Notes under the pieces: model-generated | What the model was told of the DNA's origin: nothing | What the model saw: only the letters and a program-made list of their open reading frames with translations | The model's database searches: none | Translations under genes and position numbers: made by a program | Shown here: in pieces, positions 42,817 to 51,304 of the stretch | Position numbering within the stretch: position 1 is the stretch's first letter | Layout of the letters: every line of letters begins with the position of its first letter | Source of the DNA: Desulfobulbus sp. | Lineage (GTDB): Bacteria; Desulfobacterota; Desulfobulbia; Desulfobulbales; Desulfobulbaceae | Reading direction: 5' to 3' | Assembly (NCBI GenBank): GCA_009780825.1 | Contig: WQZH01000016.1 | Coordinates: 1-51,304 of the forward strand | Length of the DNA stretch: 51,304 bases

Positions 42817-44538
42817 ATGTTTGAGAATGTTAAAAGTGATCTGAAGCGGCTGGGAACAGACGGGTCGGTTTCTGCCCGCACTCTTGTTGCCGGACTTCTC
42901 TCCCAAGGATTTCAGGCCATCCTGGTCTACCGGATGTTTCACTGGCTGTACCGCAAGGGAATTCCAGGCCAACCCTTACGATTTTTGGCCGAGCGGTTCA
43001 TTGAAATCACCTGCGGCATTTCCATTCCAGCCAGGTGTCGCATCGGCAAGGGATTGCGGATTCACCACTTCGGCGGCATTATCCTGCATTCTAGCGCCGA
43101 ATTGGGAGACAACTGTACCCTGTATCATGACGTGACCATTGGCGATCGGGGCGGCAGCGGCGGAGCGGCCAAGATTGGCAATAACGTATTGATTGGGGCG
43201 GGCGCCAAGATCATCGGAGAGATTACGATCGGTGACAACTGCGTGATCGGCGCCAATACCGTGGTGACCAAGGACATGGAGCCGGCCATGGTGGCGGTCG
43301 GGTCACCTTGCCACTTTATTCCCCGCAAAGACGAGGTGGTTGTGGGAAATGTCGTAACAGTAGCTAGTCCGTCGGTTCGAGTGATGGATTTTCGCGGGAC
43401 CAACAAGGGAGGGGGAGGTCCGGACAAGACGGTCCTCAATTCCGCCGCTCTGCATGACGGCAGCAAGGTCGATGTGCTGGTCGTCTATCTCAGGAACCCC
43501 CAAGATGAGGAGTTTTTTCAGATCACGCGGATGGCGGAGGAGCGGGGTATCAAGTTTGTCGCCGTTGACGACCGCTGTAAGTTTGACTGGCGGTGCCTGT
43601 TGGAGCTGCGCCGGCTGGTCCGGGAGCACGCGATCCAGGTTCTGCACACCCACGACGAAAAGACCTTGCTGGACGGCGTTCTGCTACGCCTGATGTGTCC
43701 CGGCTTGCGTCTGCTGCACACCTGCCACCTCCGTGCCGACTATGACCGCAAGCATTTCGACAAGGCTTCCGACTGGTACACCTTTCGGCTGCGCGAAGTG
43801 GTCGAGGTGACCTTGATGCGCTTTCATCACAAGCCGATTCTCGCTGTCAGCGAAGATACCCGTAACTCCCTGATCCGCTTGGGTCTCCGGCCAGAGCAAG
43901 TCGTGGTCATGGCCAACGGCATCGACACGAGGCACTGGCGGCGACAAGGGGCTGAACCGGTTCTCCGCCGCGAATTCAATCTCCGGGACGAACAAATGCT
44001 GGTCGGAACAGTGGCCAGGATAGCCTTTCAAAAAGATCTTCCCACGTTCTATGAAGTCGCCGCGCGGGTGGTCAGGCAGCGGCACGGCACGGTCTTTGTC
44101 ATTGTCGGGGACGGCTACGGCAACGAGCTGGATAAGGCCCGGGCCGATATCGAGGCGCGAGGGTTGGCTGAAGTCGTCCGCTTGACCGGTCATCGAACGG
44201 ATTTACTCAATATTTACCGTTCATTTGACTTGTTCTTGATGACCTCCGTGGCCGAAGGTATGCCAAATACGGTGCTTGAGGCCATGGCCCTTGAGCTACC
44301 GATCGTCAGCACCAGAGTCAGCGGAGTTCCGGAACTGATCGAAGAAGGGCAATGCGGTCTGCTCGCGCCAATGAGGGATGCTGATGGACTGGCTGCGGCT
44401 GTGTTGTCGCTGCTCGATGATAGCCAGCGGAGGCTCCAATTCGGTCAAGCCGCCAGGGCTCGCGTTGAAGAGAAATTTGATTTTGCGAAAAGAGTTGCCT
44501 CATTGGAAACATACTACTGCCAATTCGCCTCGTATTGA
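42817..44538 (+). CDS. Fusion of a CysE-like hexapeptide acyltransferase and a GT4 glycosyltransferase
   Basis: This 573-residue protein has two enzymes in one chain. Residues 1-170 form a serine-acetyltransferase-like left-handed beta-helix (GISIPARCRIGKGLRIHHFG, LYHDVTIGDRGG, IGNNVLIGAGAKIIG, VGSPCHFIPRK). A linker of about 45 residues with GGGG follows. A GT-B fold family 4 glycosyltransferase spans about 217-573 (VLHTHDEKTLLDGVLL, VMANGIDTRHW, GTVARIAFQKDLPTF, EGMPNTVLEAMALELPIVST). ATG 42817 is preceded by AGGTGGAG. In many exosortase loci these are two adjacent genes; here they are in one frame without a stop. It would add a sugar and acetylate the chain. It lies 24 nt after the amidotransferase gene. 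Confidence 0.87.
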   Translation: MFENVKSDLKRLGTDGSVSARTLVAGLLSQGFQAILVYRMFHWLYRKGIPGQPLRFLAERFIEITCGISIPARCRIGKGLRIHHFGGIILHSSAELGDNCTLYHDVTIGDRGGSGGAAKIGNNVLIGAGAKIIGEITIGDNCVIGANTVVTKDMEPAMVAVGSPCHFIPRKDEVVVGNVVTVASPSVRVMDFRGTNKGGGGPDKTVLNSAALHDGSKVDVLVVYLRNPQDEEFFQITRMAEERGIKFVAVDDRCKFDWRCLLELRRLVREHAIQVLHTHDEKTLLDGVLLRLMCPGLRLLHTCHLRADYDRKHFDKASDWYTFRLREVVEVTLMRFHHKPILAVSEDTRNSLIRLGLRPEQVVVMANGIDTRHWRRQGAEPVLRREFNLRDEQMLVGTVARIAFQKDLPTFYEVAARVVRQRHGTVFVIVGDGYGNELDKARADIEARGLAEVVRLTGHRTDLLNIYRSFDLFLMTSVAEGMPNTVLEAMALELPIVSTRVSGVPELIEEGQCGLLAPMRDADGLAAAVLSLLDDSQRRLQFGQAARARVEEKFDFAKRVASLETYYCQFASY

Positions 44539-44565
44539 TGTGTGACGGGAAAAAGCTGAGCCACA

Positions 44566-47169
44566 ATGCAACCAATAATCATCCATTGCCTGAATAGGGG
44601 AGTAGTGCCGTTGCGGCACGAACCGGTGTCGCTCGGTGTACCGATTCCGGCAGGGGGAAGCCTGCTTGCGGAGGAATTCCTTCTAAGAAATGCCGAGGGA
44701 CATTTCGTGCCTTTGCAGACACAGGTATTGAATCGCTGGCCGGATACAACGGTCAAGTGGCTGTTGTGTGATTTCCTTGCCTCGGTTGAGCCGGAAGCGC
44801 AGACCGCATATACCTTGGAATACGCTGCCCGAGCCACTCCGCCTCTATCAGGATGTATGATCGACAGTATCCAAACGGCGTATCGGGTCGCGACAGGGGC
44901 CATGGTTGTCGAGGTTGATGCGGAAAACGGGAACGGATTGTTTTCTGTCTATTCGGCTGACGGCAATGCTCCGATCTGCCGTGCCACTACGTTCCACCTA
45001 CGGGATTTGTCTGGGCACGAATGGCCGCTGCGTATTGATCAGGTAATGGTGGAGGTCAATGGCCCGGTCAGAACCACCCTGGCGATCTGTGGAAATCTTG
45101 TTGGGCCGGATAAACGCCAACTCCTTGTCCATGCCCGCCTGCATCTGTATACAGGAGTACCGATCTGCGCGCTTGAGGTGCGACTGCATAATCCTGATAC
45201 GGCTCATCATCCCGGTAATTTATGGGACTTGGACGATCCGGGTTCCGTCCTGATCAAGGAATGGTTGCTTGAGATTCCACTGGCCGCGGATCATCTCGCC
45301 AGCAGTATCTACCCGACCACCTCTGATCCGGCTCGCGAACTCATCCAGAGAAAGGGCGCCATCTATCAGGAAGCGAGCGGTGGCCAGCATTGGGATAGCC
45401 CCGTTCATCGGAACCGCGACGGTATGGTGCCGATGCGGCAACCAGGTTGGGTATTGACCATCGGAGAGGGCGAAGAGACCGGCGATCGGGCTCAACCCAT
45501 CCTCCAGGCCGTGGCCGGCGGAAGTCAGGTCTCTGTGGGCATTGAGCGCTTCTGGCAGCGTTTTCCCAAGTCACTTGGATCCGAACAGGGATTGTTGCGG
45601 GTGGGCTTGCTCCCTGGCTGTTTTCCGGGAGGACATGAACTCCAGGGTGGAGAGCAGATTACCGAACGAGTCCGTTTTGATTTTTCCGGAGGTGGAGCAA
45701 CCGGTTTCGTGGCCGGTCCAACGCTGTTCGCCTTCTGCGACAAGCGGCATTGCCGGGACGCCCAAGTGTTTCCAGAAGGTCTTTGGGAGCCTGTTGATGC
45801 GAACTATCGGCAACTCTTGGAGATTGCCAAAGGTTCCAAAGGGTTTCTGGCAAAGCGTGAACAGGCGGATGAGTACGGTTGGAGGAATTTCGGTGACTTG
45901 TATGCCGACCACGAGACGGCTCAGCACACAGGTGAGACGATATTTGTCTCTCATTATAACAATCAGTACGATTCCCTGTATTCTTTTTTCAGGTTGGGGC
46001 TTTCTACCGGAGAGTACGACTGGTTTGAACTCGCGTTGGATCTGGCGGGCCATGTCGCAGATATCGATATCAATCATACCGAATTGGACCGGGAGGAATA
46101 TTGCAACGGCCTGTTCTGGCACACCGACCATTATCTGGATGCCGGTTTGTGTACCCATAGAATGGCCAGCAGGGAGCATCTTTTGAAAAAAAATCCTGCC
46201 GTTTGTGGCGGTGGGCCGGATGCGGAGCACTGCTACAGCACAGGGCTGATGCTCCATCACTTCCTAACTGGTGATCCGCGTAGCCGTCAATTGGCCTTGC
46301 AACTGGCCGATTGGTGCTGGCTATCCCTGCGAGGGTCGCAAACCCTGAGTGCGGCGGCGCTCCGTGTGTTCAAGAATGGGAAGCGGTTGCTTCGTGACAG
46401 AAATGTGCTCTGGCCGAGGTTTCCCTTAAATCGCGGTACAGGCAACTGTCTGAACGCGGCCATGGACGCATTCGAGTTGACTGGCGACGGTAAGTATCTG
46501 ACCCGGGCGGCGGAGTTGATCCAAGGGGCAGTCCATCCCACGGACAATATTGCGGAGCGCAATCTCCTTGATGCGGAAACGCGTTGGTCCTACACGGTAT
46601 TTCTCGCCGCTGTGGGCCGGTATTTGGCGATCAAGCAACTTTGGAACCAGCTCGATCAAGATTTCAGCCATGCCCGCCAATCTCTTCTGGTCTATGCCCG
46701 TTGGATGGTTGATAATGAATACCCCTATCTGGAGAAACCGGAGATACTCGAATATCCCAACGAAACCTGGGCTGGTCAGGATTTGCGTAAGGGGGTGGTG
46801 CTTTATTACGCGGCGCGTTTTGCTGATCCTGATGAAAGAGGCAGTTTCCTGGCAAAAGCCAAGTTTTTCCTCGATTATGGATTGAAGGAACTGTGCCGCC
46901 AAGCAACCAGCCACTATACCCGCCCGCTTGTTCTGATGATGCAAAATGGCTGGGCCATGGAAGCATTGCATACTGAAATTGTTGCGAAAAATTTTTCCGA
47001 ACTACCCAAACCGGCTGGTTTTGAGACGTCACGGATGAACCTTGTTGCATTTTTAAGGCGAAGTGGCAGTGATTTCGCCAACATTCTACCAAGAACTAGG
47101 ATAAAACGTGAGTTGGATTGGTTTAGGAAAATATTTCTCGGTAATAAAAAATTCAAATATAAAAAGTGA
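44566..47169 (+). CDS. YetA/PcRGLX-like (exo-rhamnogalacturonan lyase-like) protein
   Basis: This 867-residue protein has no signal peptide or membrane segment. The N-terminal ~100 residues (PLRHEPVSLGVPIPAGGSL, LNRWPDTTVKWLLCDF) match a RIFT-barrel as in the PcRGLX/YetA family. A beta-rich middle (about 130-390) follows. A helical, toroid-like C-terminal half contains YADHETAQHTGETIFVSHYN, WHTDHYLDAG, AEHCYSTGLMLHHFLTGD and PNETWAGQDLRKGVVLYYAA. Such proteins act on uronate-containing polysaccharides, so it could trim or cleave the locus polysaccharide, but cytoplasmic location is odd for a lyase. The last 130 bp turn AT-rich. Function is not established. Confidence 0.7.
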   Translation: MQPIIIHCLNRGVVPLRHEPVSLGVPIPAGGSLLAEEFLLRNAEGHFVPLQTQVLNRWPDTTVKWLLCDFLASVEPEAQTAYTLEYAARATPPLSGCMIDSIQTAYRVATGAMVVEVDAENGNGLFSVYSADGNAPICRATTFHLRDLSGHEWPLRIDQVMVEVNGPVRTTLAICGNLVGPDKRQLLVHARLHLYTGVPICALEVRLHNPDTAHHPGNLWDLDDPGSVLIKEWLLEIPLAADHLASSIYPTTSDPARELIQRKGAIYQEASGGQHWDSPVHRNRDGMVPMRQPGWVLTIGEGEETGDRAQPILQAVAGGSQVSVGIERFWQRFPKSLGSEQGLLRVGLLPGCFPGGHELQGGEQITERVRFDFSGGGATGFVAGPTLFAFCDKRHCRDAQVFPEGLWEPVDANYRQLLEIAKGSKGFLAKREQADEYGWRNFGDLYADHETAQHTGETIFVSHYNNQYDSLYSFFRLGLSTGEYDWFELALDLAGHVADIDINHTELDREEYCNGLFWHTDHYLDAGLCTHRMASREHLLKKNPAVCGGGPDAEHCYSTGLMLHHFLTGDPRSRQLALQLADWCWLSLRGSQTLSAAALRVFKNGKRLLRDRNVLWPRFPLNRGTGNCLNAAMDAFELTGDGKYLTRAAELIQGAVHPTDNIAERNLLDAETRWSYTVFLAAVGRYLAIKQLWNQLDQDFSHARQSLLVYARWMVDNEYPYLEKPEILEYPNETWAGQDLRKGVVLYYAARFADPDERGSFLAKAKFFLDYGLKELCRQATSHYTRPLVLMMQNGWAMEALHTEIVAKNFSELPKPAGFETSRMNLVAFLRRSGSDFANILPRTRIKRELDWFRKIFLGNKKFKYKK

Positions 47170-47172
47170 AAT

Positions 47173-48294
47173 ATGGATAATCGTAAAAAATTAATGCATA
47201 TTTTGCTGACATTAGGATCTGGTGGACTTGAGTCAGTTGTTATGAACATGTGTTCACGTGTTGATAATAAGTTATTCGAAAGTTATGTATTATGTTTGCA
47301 TGATTGCGACAAAAAATATATAGATATACTACTTAAAAAAAATGTTCATATTGATATAATCAAAAAAAAATATAAATTTGATATATTTTTTTTTATACGC
47401 GTAGTGAGATATATTAAGATCAGTCAGATAGATGTAATTCATGCTCACAGTGGGTGTTTTTTTTATGCTGCTATTTTCTATTTATTTTCAGGAGTAAAAA
47501 AATTTATCTGTACTGCTCATGGACTTCCTGTATTGAATCGTGTTCAAGATATTGTTGAAGATAATATATCATACATATTGTGCGATAAGTTTACAGTTGT
47601 TTCTGAAGAAATTTTTAATTGTTTCACCAATAGATTCTTGTGTTCTGATAATAAAATTTCATTAATAATTAACGGGGTTGATGCTTGTTTCTTTAAACCA
47701 TTTAATATGATTGAAAATTATGAAATAAGATGTGAATTAAATTTCGGGCGAGGCGAATTTATAGTCGGTTCCGTTGGCAGGTTGGCTGTTGAAAAAAATT
47801 ATTCAATGTTGATTCGATCTTTTTCTTTATTTCATGATAAAAATCCATCCATTCGTAAACACCTGATATTTATCGGTGATGGACCTGAGCGGAACGCACT
47901 TGAGGAGTTATGCCAAGAATTAGGAATTACCAGTATGGTAACTTTTCTTGGTAATCGTTACGATGTTCAAAAAATTTTACCGATATTTAATGTTTTTGCC
48001 CTCTCTTCCAGAACTGAAGGAACTTCAATTTCTCTGCTTGAGTCTCAATCCTGCGGCATACCGGCGGTGGTGACCAACGTTGGCGGGAATGGGTTTGTCG
48101 TCCGGCAGGGGGAAAACGGTATCCTTTGTGCGCTTGACGATGTGGAGGCTATGGCGACAGCTCTGTGCAGGTTGCACGATGAGCCCGAGACAGCGAAAAA
48201 CATGGCGCAGGCAGCTCGCCGGCGGGTGTTGGATGGGTTGAATATAACTTCCATGATTGAACAATATCAGCGGTTGTATCTGCAGCATGACTAA
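47173..48294 (+). CDS. Family 4 glycosyltransferase with mosaic base composition
   Basis: This GT-B glycosyltransferase has 373 residues. The N-terminal acceptor domain starts KLMHILLTLGSGGLESVVM. The C-terminal donor domain shows VGSVGRLAVEKNYSML, LIFIGDGPERNALEELCQEL, FLGNRYDVQKILPIFNVFAL and SSRTEGTSISLLESQSCGIP. The first ~870 bp are strikingly AT-rich (runs of A and T, ATA codons), while from about 48045 to the end it is GC-rich like the surrounding genome. The gene therefore looks assembled by recombination. It starts 3 nt after the previous stop. It would add a sugar to the polysaccharide. Confidence 0.88.
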   Translation: MDNRKKLMHILLTLGSGGLESVVMNMCSRVDNKLFESYVLCLHDCDKKYIDILLKKNVHIDIIKKKYKFDIFFFIRVVRYIKISQIDVIHAHSGCFFYAAIFYLFSGVKKFICTAHGLPVLNRVQDIVEDNISYILCDKFTVVSEEIFNCFTNRFLCSDNKISLIINGVDACFFKPFNMIENYEIRCELNFGRGEFIVGSVGRLAVEKNYSMLIRSFSLFHDKNPSIRKHLIFIGDGPERNALEELCQELGITSMVTFLGNRYDVQKILPIFNVFALSSRTEGTSISLLESQSCGIPAVVTNVGGNGFVVRQGENGILCALDDVEAMATALCRLHDEPETAKNMAQAARRRVLDGLNITSMIEQYQRLYLQHD

Positions 48295-48430
48295 GCAACA
48301 TATTGAGAATTCGATTTAAAATCTTTTTGAATCAATGGGATACCGGACTGTTTTTTTGGGTCCGCCCCAACAAAGACGCTGTTGATCGATTTCCGCCAAA
48401 TTATCTCACGCCAACAGGAGCAATAAGTCC

Positions 48431-49732
48431 ATGCGAGTCTTGCTCTTCTATCTCTGTCTGCCGTTTATTGTCGCCATCGGTGTACGGCGCCCATTTTGGG
48501 GCTTGGCGATTTATCTTTCCGCCAATATCATCCGCCCTGATGCACTGTTTTGGGGCCAAGACACCGGTATGATCCTTTTTAAGGTGAGCATTGCCGGTAC
48601 CTTGCTTGGCTTTTTAAGGAGTGGAGAGAACAAAACCGAAGCTCTCGCTGTCCGAGAATGGTGGCTGGCGCTGTGGGGCTGTCTGGCGATGACTGTTTCC
48701 GTGCTCTTTGCGGATCTGCCGGACGCCCCCTTGGTCTGGACTTATGTGGGAGATTCCTACAGAGCGCTGATTGTCTATTGGCTGCTCCTTGGCCTGCTGC
48801 AGAAAAAGCAACAAGCCCTTCAACTGATTGATATCTTGTTGCTCATGGCGATGCTTCTTTCCCTTTGGGGGTGGCAGCAGCATTTTGGCGGCAATCCGCG
48901 ACTAGATGATTTAGGCGGCCTTGGCGAGACCAACACGGTAGCCGCGTTCGGAGCACTGTTCCTGCCTCTGGCGTTGCACAAGATTTTTACCGCCGATAAG
49001 TGGTGGCAAAAAATATTCGGGCTGGATACCGCTATTCTGATCGCTGGCATGATCATATTCACTAATTCTCGCGGGGGATTTCTCGGGCTTGCAGCCGGAT
49101 GCCTCTACCTGCTGCTGATTTCACGGAAAAGAATATGGCTCGGGATATGCTACTGCTTAGTCTTTCTGGCTGTGATCCCATTACTATCCGAACAATATAT
49201 AGCCCGTCTTAGCACCATTGATAGCAACACCCAAAACCCGGAACAGGAATATTCCGCGGGCTCACGTCAGGTGCTTTGGCATGCGGGATGGCTCATGTTC
49301 AAGGATCATCCGATATTTGGTGTCGGCTTGCTCAATTTCGCCCCAGCCAAAATGCCTTATGCCGCACAACTTTATGGGAAATTCGATAGTGATTTACTTG
49401 ATTATACCTTTGCAACAAGAGGCAAGGTTGGGCACAGTACCTGGTTTGGTCAGGTCTTGCCGGAAGGTGGTTTGTTTCTTGCGATTCCGTTCTTCTGGCT
49501 GATTATGAGTTTTTTCTGGCGAGCCCGCAAGCTGCAATGGACTCGGCCACCGACCGAGGAAACGCTACCACTCCATGATGGCTTGATCGGCCTTGAAGCC
49601 GGGCTCTTTGGTTACTGCGTGAGCATCTCGTTTATCAATGGCCTGCTTTTGCCATTTCTGATGATACATATCATACTGGGCGTACAGCTTATTCGGATCA
49701 TTGAAAAATCCGATGCAAAGATAACCCCATGA
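48431..49732 (+). CDS. O-antigen ligase-like membrane protein (XrtA-associated, TIGR03097 type)
   Basis: This 433-residue polytopic membrane protein has about 10-12 hydrophobic segments and the Wzy_C/O-antigen ligase region near residues 190-340. That region includes IFTNSRGGFLGLAAG and the large periplasmic loop with SAGSRQVLWHAGWLMFKDHP, FGVGLLNF and HSTWFGQVLPEGG. These are the conserved Arg and His stretches of WaaL/Wzy-type enzymes. In exosortase loci this family is proposed to ligate the glycan to secreted proteins. The ATG has AGGAG about 10 nt upstream. It overlaps the next gene by 4 nt. Confidence 0.88.
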   Translation: MRVLLFYLCLPFIVAIGVRRPFWGLAIYLSANIIRPDALFWGQDTGMILFKVSIAGTLLGFLRSGENKTEALAVREWWLALWGCLAMTVSVLFADLPDAPLVWTYVGDSYRALIVYWLLLGLLQKKQQALQLIDILLLMAMLLSLWGWQQHFGGNPRLDDLGGLGETNTVAAFGALFLPLALHKIFTADKWWQKIFGLDTAILIAGMIIFTNSRGGFLGLAAGCLYLLLISRKRIWLGICYCLVFLAVIPLLSEQYIARLSTIDSNTQNPEQEYSAGSRQVLWHAGWLMFKDHPIFGVGLLNFAPAKMPYAAQLYGKFDSDLLDYTFATRGKVGHSTWFGQVLPEGGLFLAIPFFWLIMSFFWRARKLQWTRPPTEETLPLHDGLIGLEAGLFGYCVSISFINGLLLPFLMIHIILGVQLIRIIEKSDAKITP

Positions 49733-50928
49733 AGATACTCTATCTTTGTCAACGAATTCCCTTTCCGCCCGATCGCGGTGATCGTATCCCGGTTTATCAC
49801 CAGATTCAGCGCCTCCGTAAAACGCATGAAGTCGTCGTCGGATCGTTGGCGCATGCCGGAACGCGCAACAATGCGGAAATGCTTGAGAAGGAATCAAGGG
49901 TAAAAGTACTGGCGCCGGATCATTCCCGATGGCTCCAAATCAGTGGAATGATATTGGGGTTTCTGCGGGGCCGACCTCTGTCCCTTGGATACTTCAGAAA
50001 TTCAGCGTTGCAAAGGTTGATCGATGCAGAATTGACAGAAAGCCAATTTGATGCCATTATCGTTTTCTCAAGCTCCATGGCCCAGTATGTGGAGAATCGC
50101 CGGGGAATTGCTAAAATCATGAATTTTTGCGATGTCGATTCTCTTAAGTGGGAGAGTCTTGCCCGGAAATCATATTGGCCGATGCGCTGGATTTATCAGC
50201 GCGAGAGCCGGACATTACTCGCCTGTGAACGGAAAATCGCCGCTTCGTTTGACGCGTCCTGCGTGGTATCCAGGAATGAGGCCGAATTGTTTCGTCAATG
50301 CATCTCAGGGATTGCGGTCGATATCCTTGAAAACGGTGTCGACGCAAATTATTTTTCCGCGCTTTCCCGAAAGACCGACGGTATAAATATCGTGTTTGTC
50401 GGGGTTATGGATTACCCACCCAATTCCGAGGCCGTGGTTTTTTTTGCGAGACATGTATGGAGTAAAATCCGCGAAGTCCATCCGGATGCGCGTTTTTCCA
50501 TTGTTGGCGCAAGGCCGGCCAAAAGTGTCCTCGGGCTGGCGCCGATTCCGGGAATCGAAGTTACCGGATACGTTCCTGATGTCCGTCCGTATCTGGCCGC
50601 CGCGACCGTATCCATAGCTCCACTCGCAACCGCGCGAGGCGTGCAGAATAAAATCCTGGAAGCCATGGCTGCCGGCGTTCCCGTATTGACCACGCCGGAT
50701 GTAGCCAAAGGATTGCCGGATGGTGCGGAACCACTCGTTTTTACGGCGAAGCGGAGTGCGGAAGCATTTGCTCGCACACTGCTGGATTTGATAGAAAACG
50801 AAGCGATGAGAGAAAAGCGCGCTGCCGGGGCCGTAGAATTTATCCGTCGGAACTGTGAGTGGGATATCAAACTTCGTGTCTTGGACGCATTGCTTGATCG
50901 GGTCGTAAAATCAGCTTGGCGCTGGTAG
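49729..50928 (+). CDS. GT4 glycosyltransferase of the PEP-CTERM/XrtA system (TIGR03087 type)
   Basis: This 399-residue GT-B glycosyltransferase starts MKILYLCQRIPFPPDRGDRI, the hallmark of this exosortase-associated family. It contains RPLSLGYFRN, NFCDVDSLKWESLARKSYWP, VDILENGVDANYF, FVGVMDYPPNSEAVVFFARH and VSIAPLATARGVQNKILEAMAAGVPVL with the donor-site glutamate. It overlaps the ligase gene by 4 nt (ATGA), so the two are translationally coupled. It is the last EPS gene before mobile-element debris. Confidence 0.92.
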   Translation: MKILYLCQRIPFPPDRGDRIPVYHQIQRLRKTHEVVVGSLAHAGTRNNAEMLEKESRVKVLAPDHSRWLQISGMILGFLRGRPLSLGYFRNSALQRLIDAELTESQFDAIIVFSSSMAQYVENRRGIAKIMNFCDVDSLKWESLARKSYWPMRWIYQRESRTLLACERKIAASFDASCVVSRNEAELFRQCISGIAVDILENGVDANYFSALSRKTDGINIVFVGVMDYPPNSEAVVFFARHVWSKIREVHPDARFSIVGARPAKSVLGLAPIPGIEVTGYVPDVRPYLAAATVSIAPLATARGVQNKILEAMAAGVPVLTTPDVAKGLPDGAEPLVFTAKRSAEAFARTLLDLIENEAMREKRAAGAVEFIRRNCEWDIKLRVLDALLDRVVKSAWRW

Positions 50929-51177
50929 GATATCTCGACGATAAATACGACGATTCATTCCTTAACGAACCCTTATTTATTTTCAACGCATTAAGAATTT
51001 ATCTATAAATAGTCGTCCTTGAATAAGCCTTATTTCAATGTGCAGGGGCTGGTAAAGCGCGGCAGCTGCTTTCCGGCAACCAGGCCGATACCAGGGTGCC
51101 AAGAGCAAGCTGGCCCAAAAAAGAAACAACTTTTCCCTCAATTTTTTGAGAATCAGGCGGATATTGCGACCAAACAG
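50929..51177. other. Junction between the EPS locus and transposase fragment
   Basis: The first ~75 nt are AT-rich and the rest GC-rich. No gene is seen. It probably contains the left side of a damaged IS3-type element, but no clear inverted repeat was recognised. Confidence 0.4.
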
Positions 51178-51304
51178 CGGGAGGGATTCAAGGCGACGAC
51201 CGACAGCAACCACAAGCTGCCCGTTGCCCCCAATCTCCTGACTCGACAGTTTTCCATGACTGCTCCGAATCGCGCCTGGGTCGGCGACATCACTTCTATC
51301 CGGA
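51178..51304 (+). mobile_element. Fragment of an IS3-family transposase ORFB (runs off the window)
   Basis: From about 51178 the plus strand reads REGFKATTDSNHKLPVAPNL, followed by LLTRQFSMTAPNRAWVGDIT and SIR at the window end. This is the segment of IS3-family ORFB just before and including the first catalytic aspartate of the DDE domain (WVGDIT). No matching upstream part of ORFB or ORFA is seen in the preceding 250 nt, so the element is probably truncated on its left; the rest lies outside the window. Confidence 0.75.

Noticed and set aside
48303..48572. An 89-codon frame before the O-antigen-ligase-like gene
   Set aside because: It overlaps the real gene in another frame, lacks a ribosome binding site and shows no membrane or family pattern.
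1..51304. The 50-kb segment as a composite transposon bounded by the left and right IS remnants
   Set aside because: The two remnants look like different families (IS21 and IS3), and essential housekeeping genes lie between them.
1..51304. CRISPR arrays, rRNA genes, prophage genes
   Set aside because: No regularly spaced repeat array, ribosomal RNA segment or phage structural/integrase gene was seen on either strand.

Overview
The window reads as a chromosomal segment of a Gram-negative, Desulfobulbales-like member of the Desulfobacterota (former Deltaproteobacteria). This placement is an inference from gene content: LptD, secretin-type pilus genes, MetG with a fused tRNA-binding domain, RicT/PSP1, an exosortase-linked polysaccharide locus and a sigma-54-like promoter. 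No 16S rRNA or other decisive marker is present.

Region 1 (1-7750) starts with what looks like the outer end of an IS21-type element. A sigma-54-like promoter follows (200-215), then an AT-rich, same-strand cluster: pilM, pilN, pilO, pilP, an AMIN/STN/TPR protein, a lipoprotein secretin of the MshL/PilQ type, and a CsgG-like lipoprotein. This is the inner-membrane alignment complex plus outer-membrane channel of a type IV pilus/MSHA-like machine. The usual PilQ architecture is split over two genes, and no pilin or ATPase gene is present. A hairpin plus T-tract ends the cluster.

Region 2 (7750-30165) is GC-richer housekeeping DNA. On the minus strand lie a small candidate gene, mltB and lptD (with a good sigma-70 promoter). 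On the plus strand lie a radical SAM protein, an RNase E/G, tRNA-Arg(ACG) with its terminator, a YbaL/KefB antiporter, a YchF-like GTPase, a YhaM-like HD nuclease, holB, ricT, metG, yggT, yggU, a one-TM peptide and a TIM-barrel protein related to TpiA. Back on the minus strand come a TPR lipoprotein of the PEP-CTERM/PrsT type, hpt, elbB and htpX.

Region 3 (27874-50928) is an exosortase (PEP-CTERM-type) exopolysaccharide locus. It holds the TPR lipoprotein, a Wza-like export protein, an outer-membrane beta-barrel, UDP-glucose dehydrogenase, a polyprenyl-phosphate sugar transferase, EpsI, exosortase, a polysaccharide deacetylase, a FemAB-like protein and a GT2. It continues with a decayed GT2 pseudogene, an AsnB-type amidotransferase, an acyltransferase-GT4 fusion, a YetA/PcRGLX-like protein, a compositionally mosaic GT4, an O-antigen-ligase-like protein and a TIGR03087-type GT4. 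Together they should make, modify and export a surface polysaccharide. No PEP-CTERM substrate, Wzx flippase or Wzc/Wzz chain-length protein was seen, so the locus is probably incomplete here.

Region 4 (50929-51304) ends in a fragment of an IS3-family transposase ORFB that runs off the window.

Points most worth a second look: the split secretin under a sigma-54-like promoter; a deacetylase gene whose near-consensus promoter would start transcription on its ATG (leaderless mRNA); a TpiA homologue without its catalytic glutamate; a YchF paralogue with a broken switch II; an acyltransferase-glycosyltransferase fusion; a 20-bp perfect hairpin between elbB and htpX; and a glycosyltransferase that changes base composition abruptly inside the gene.
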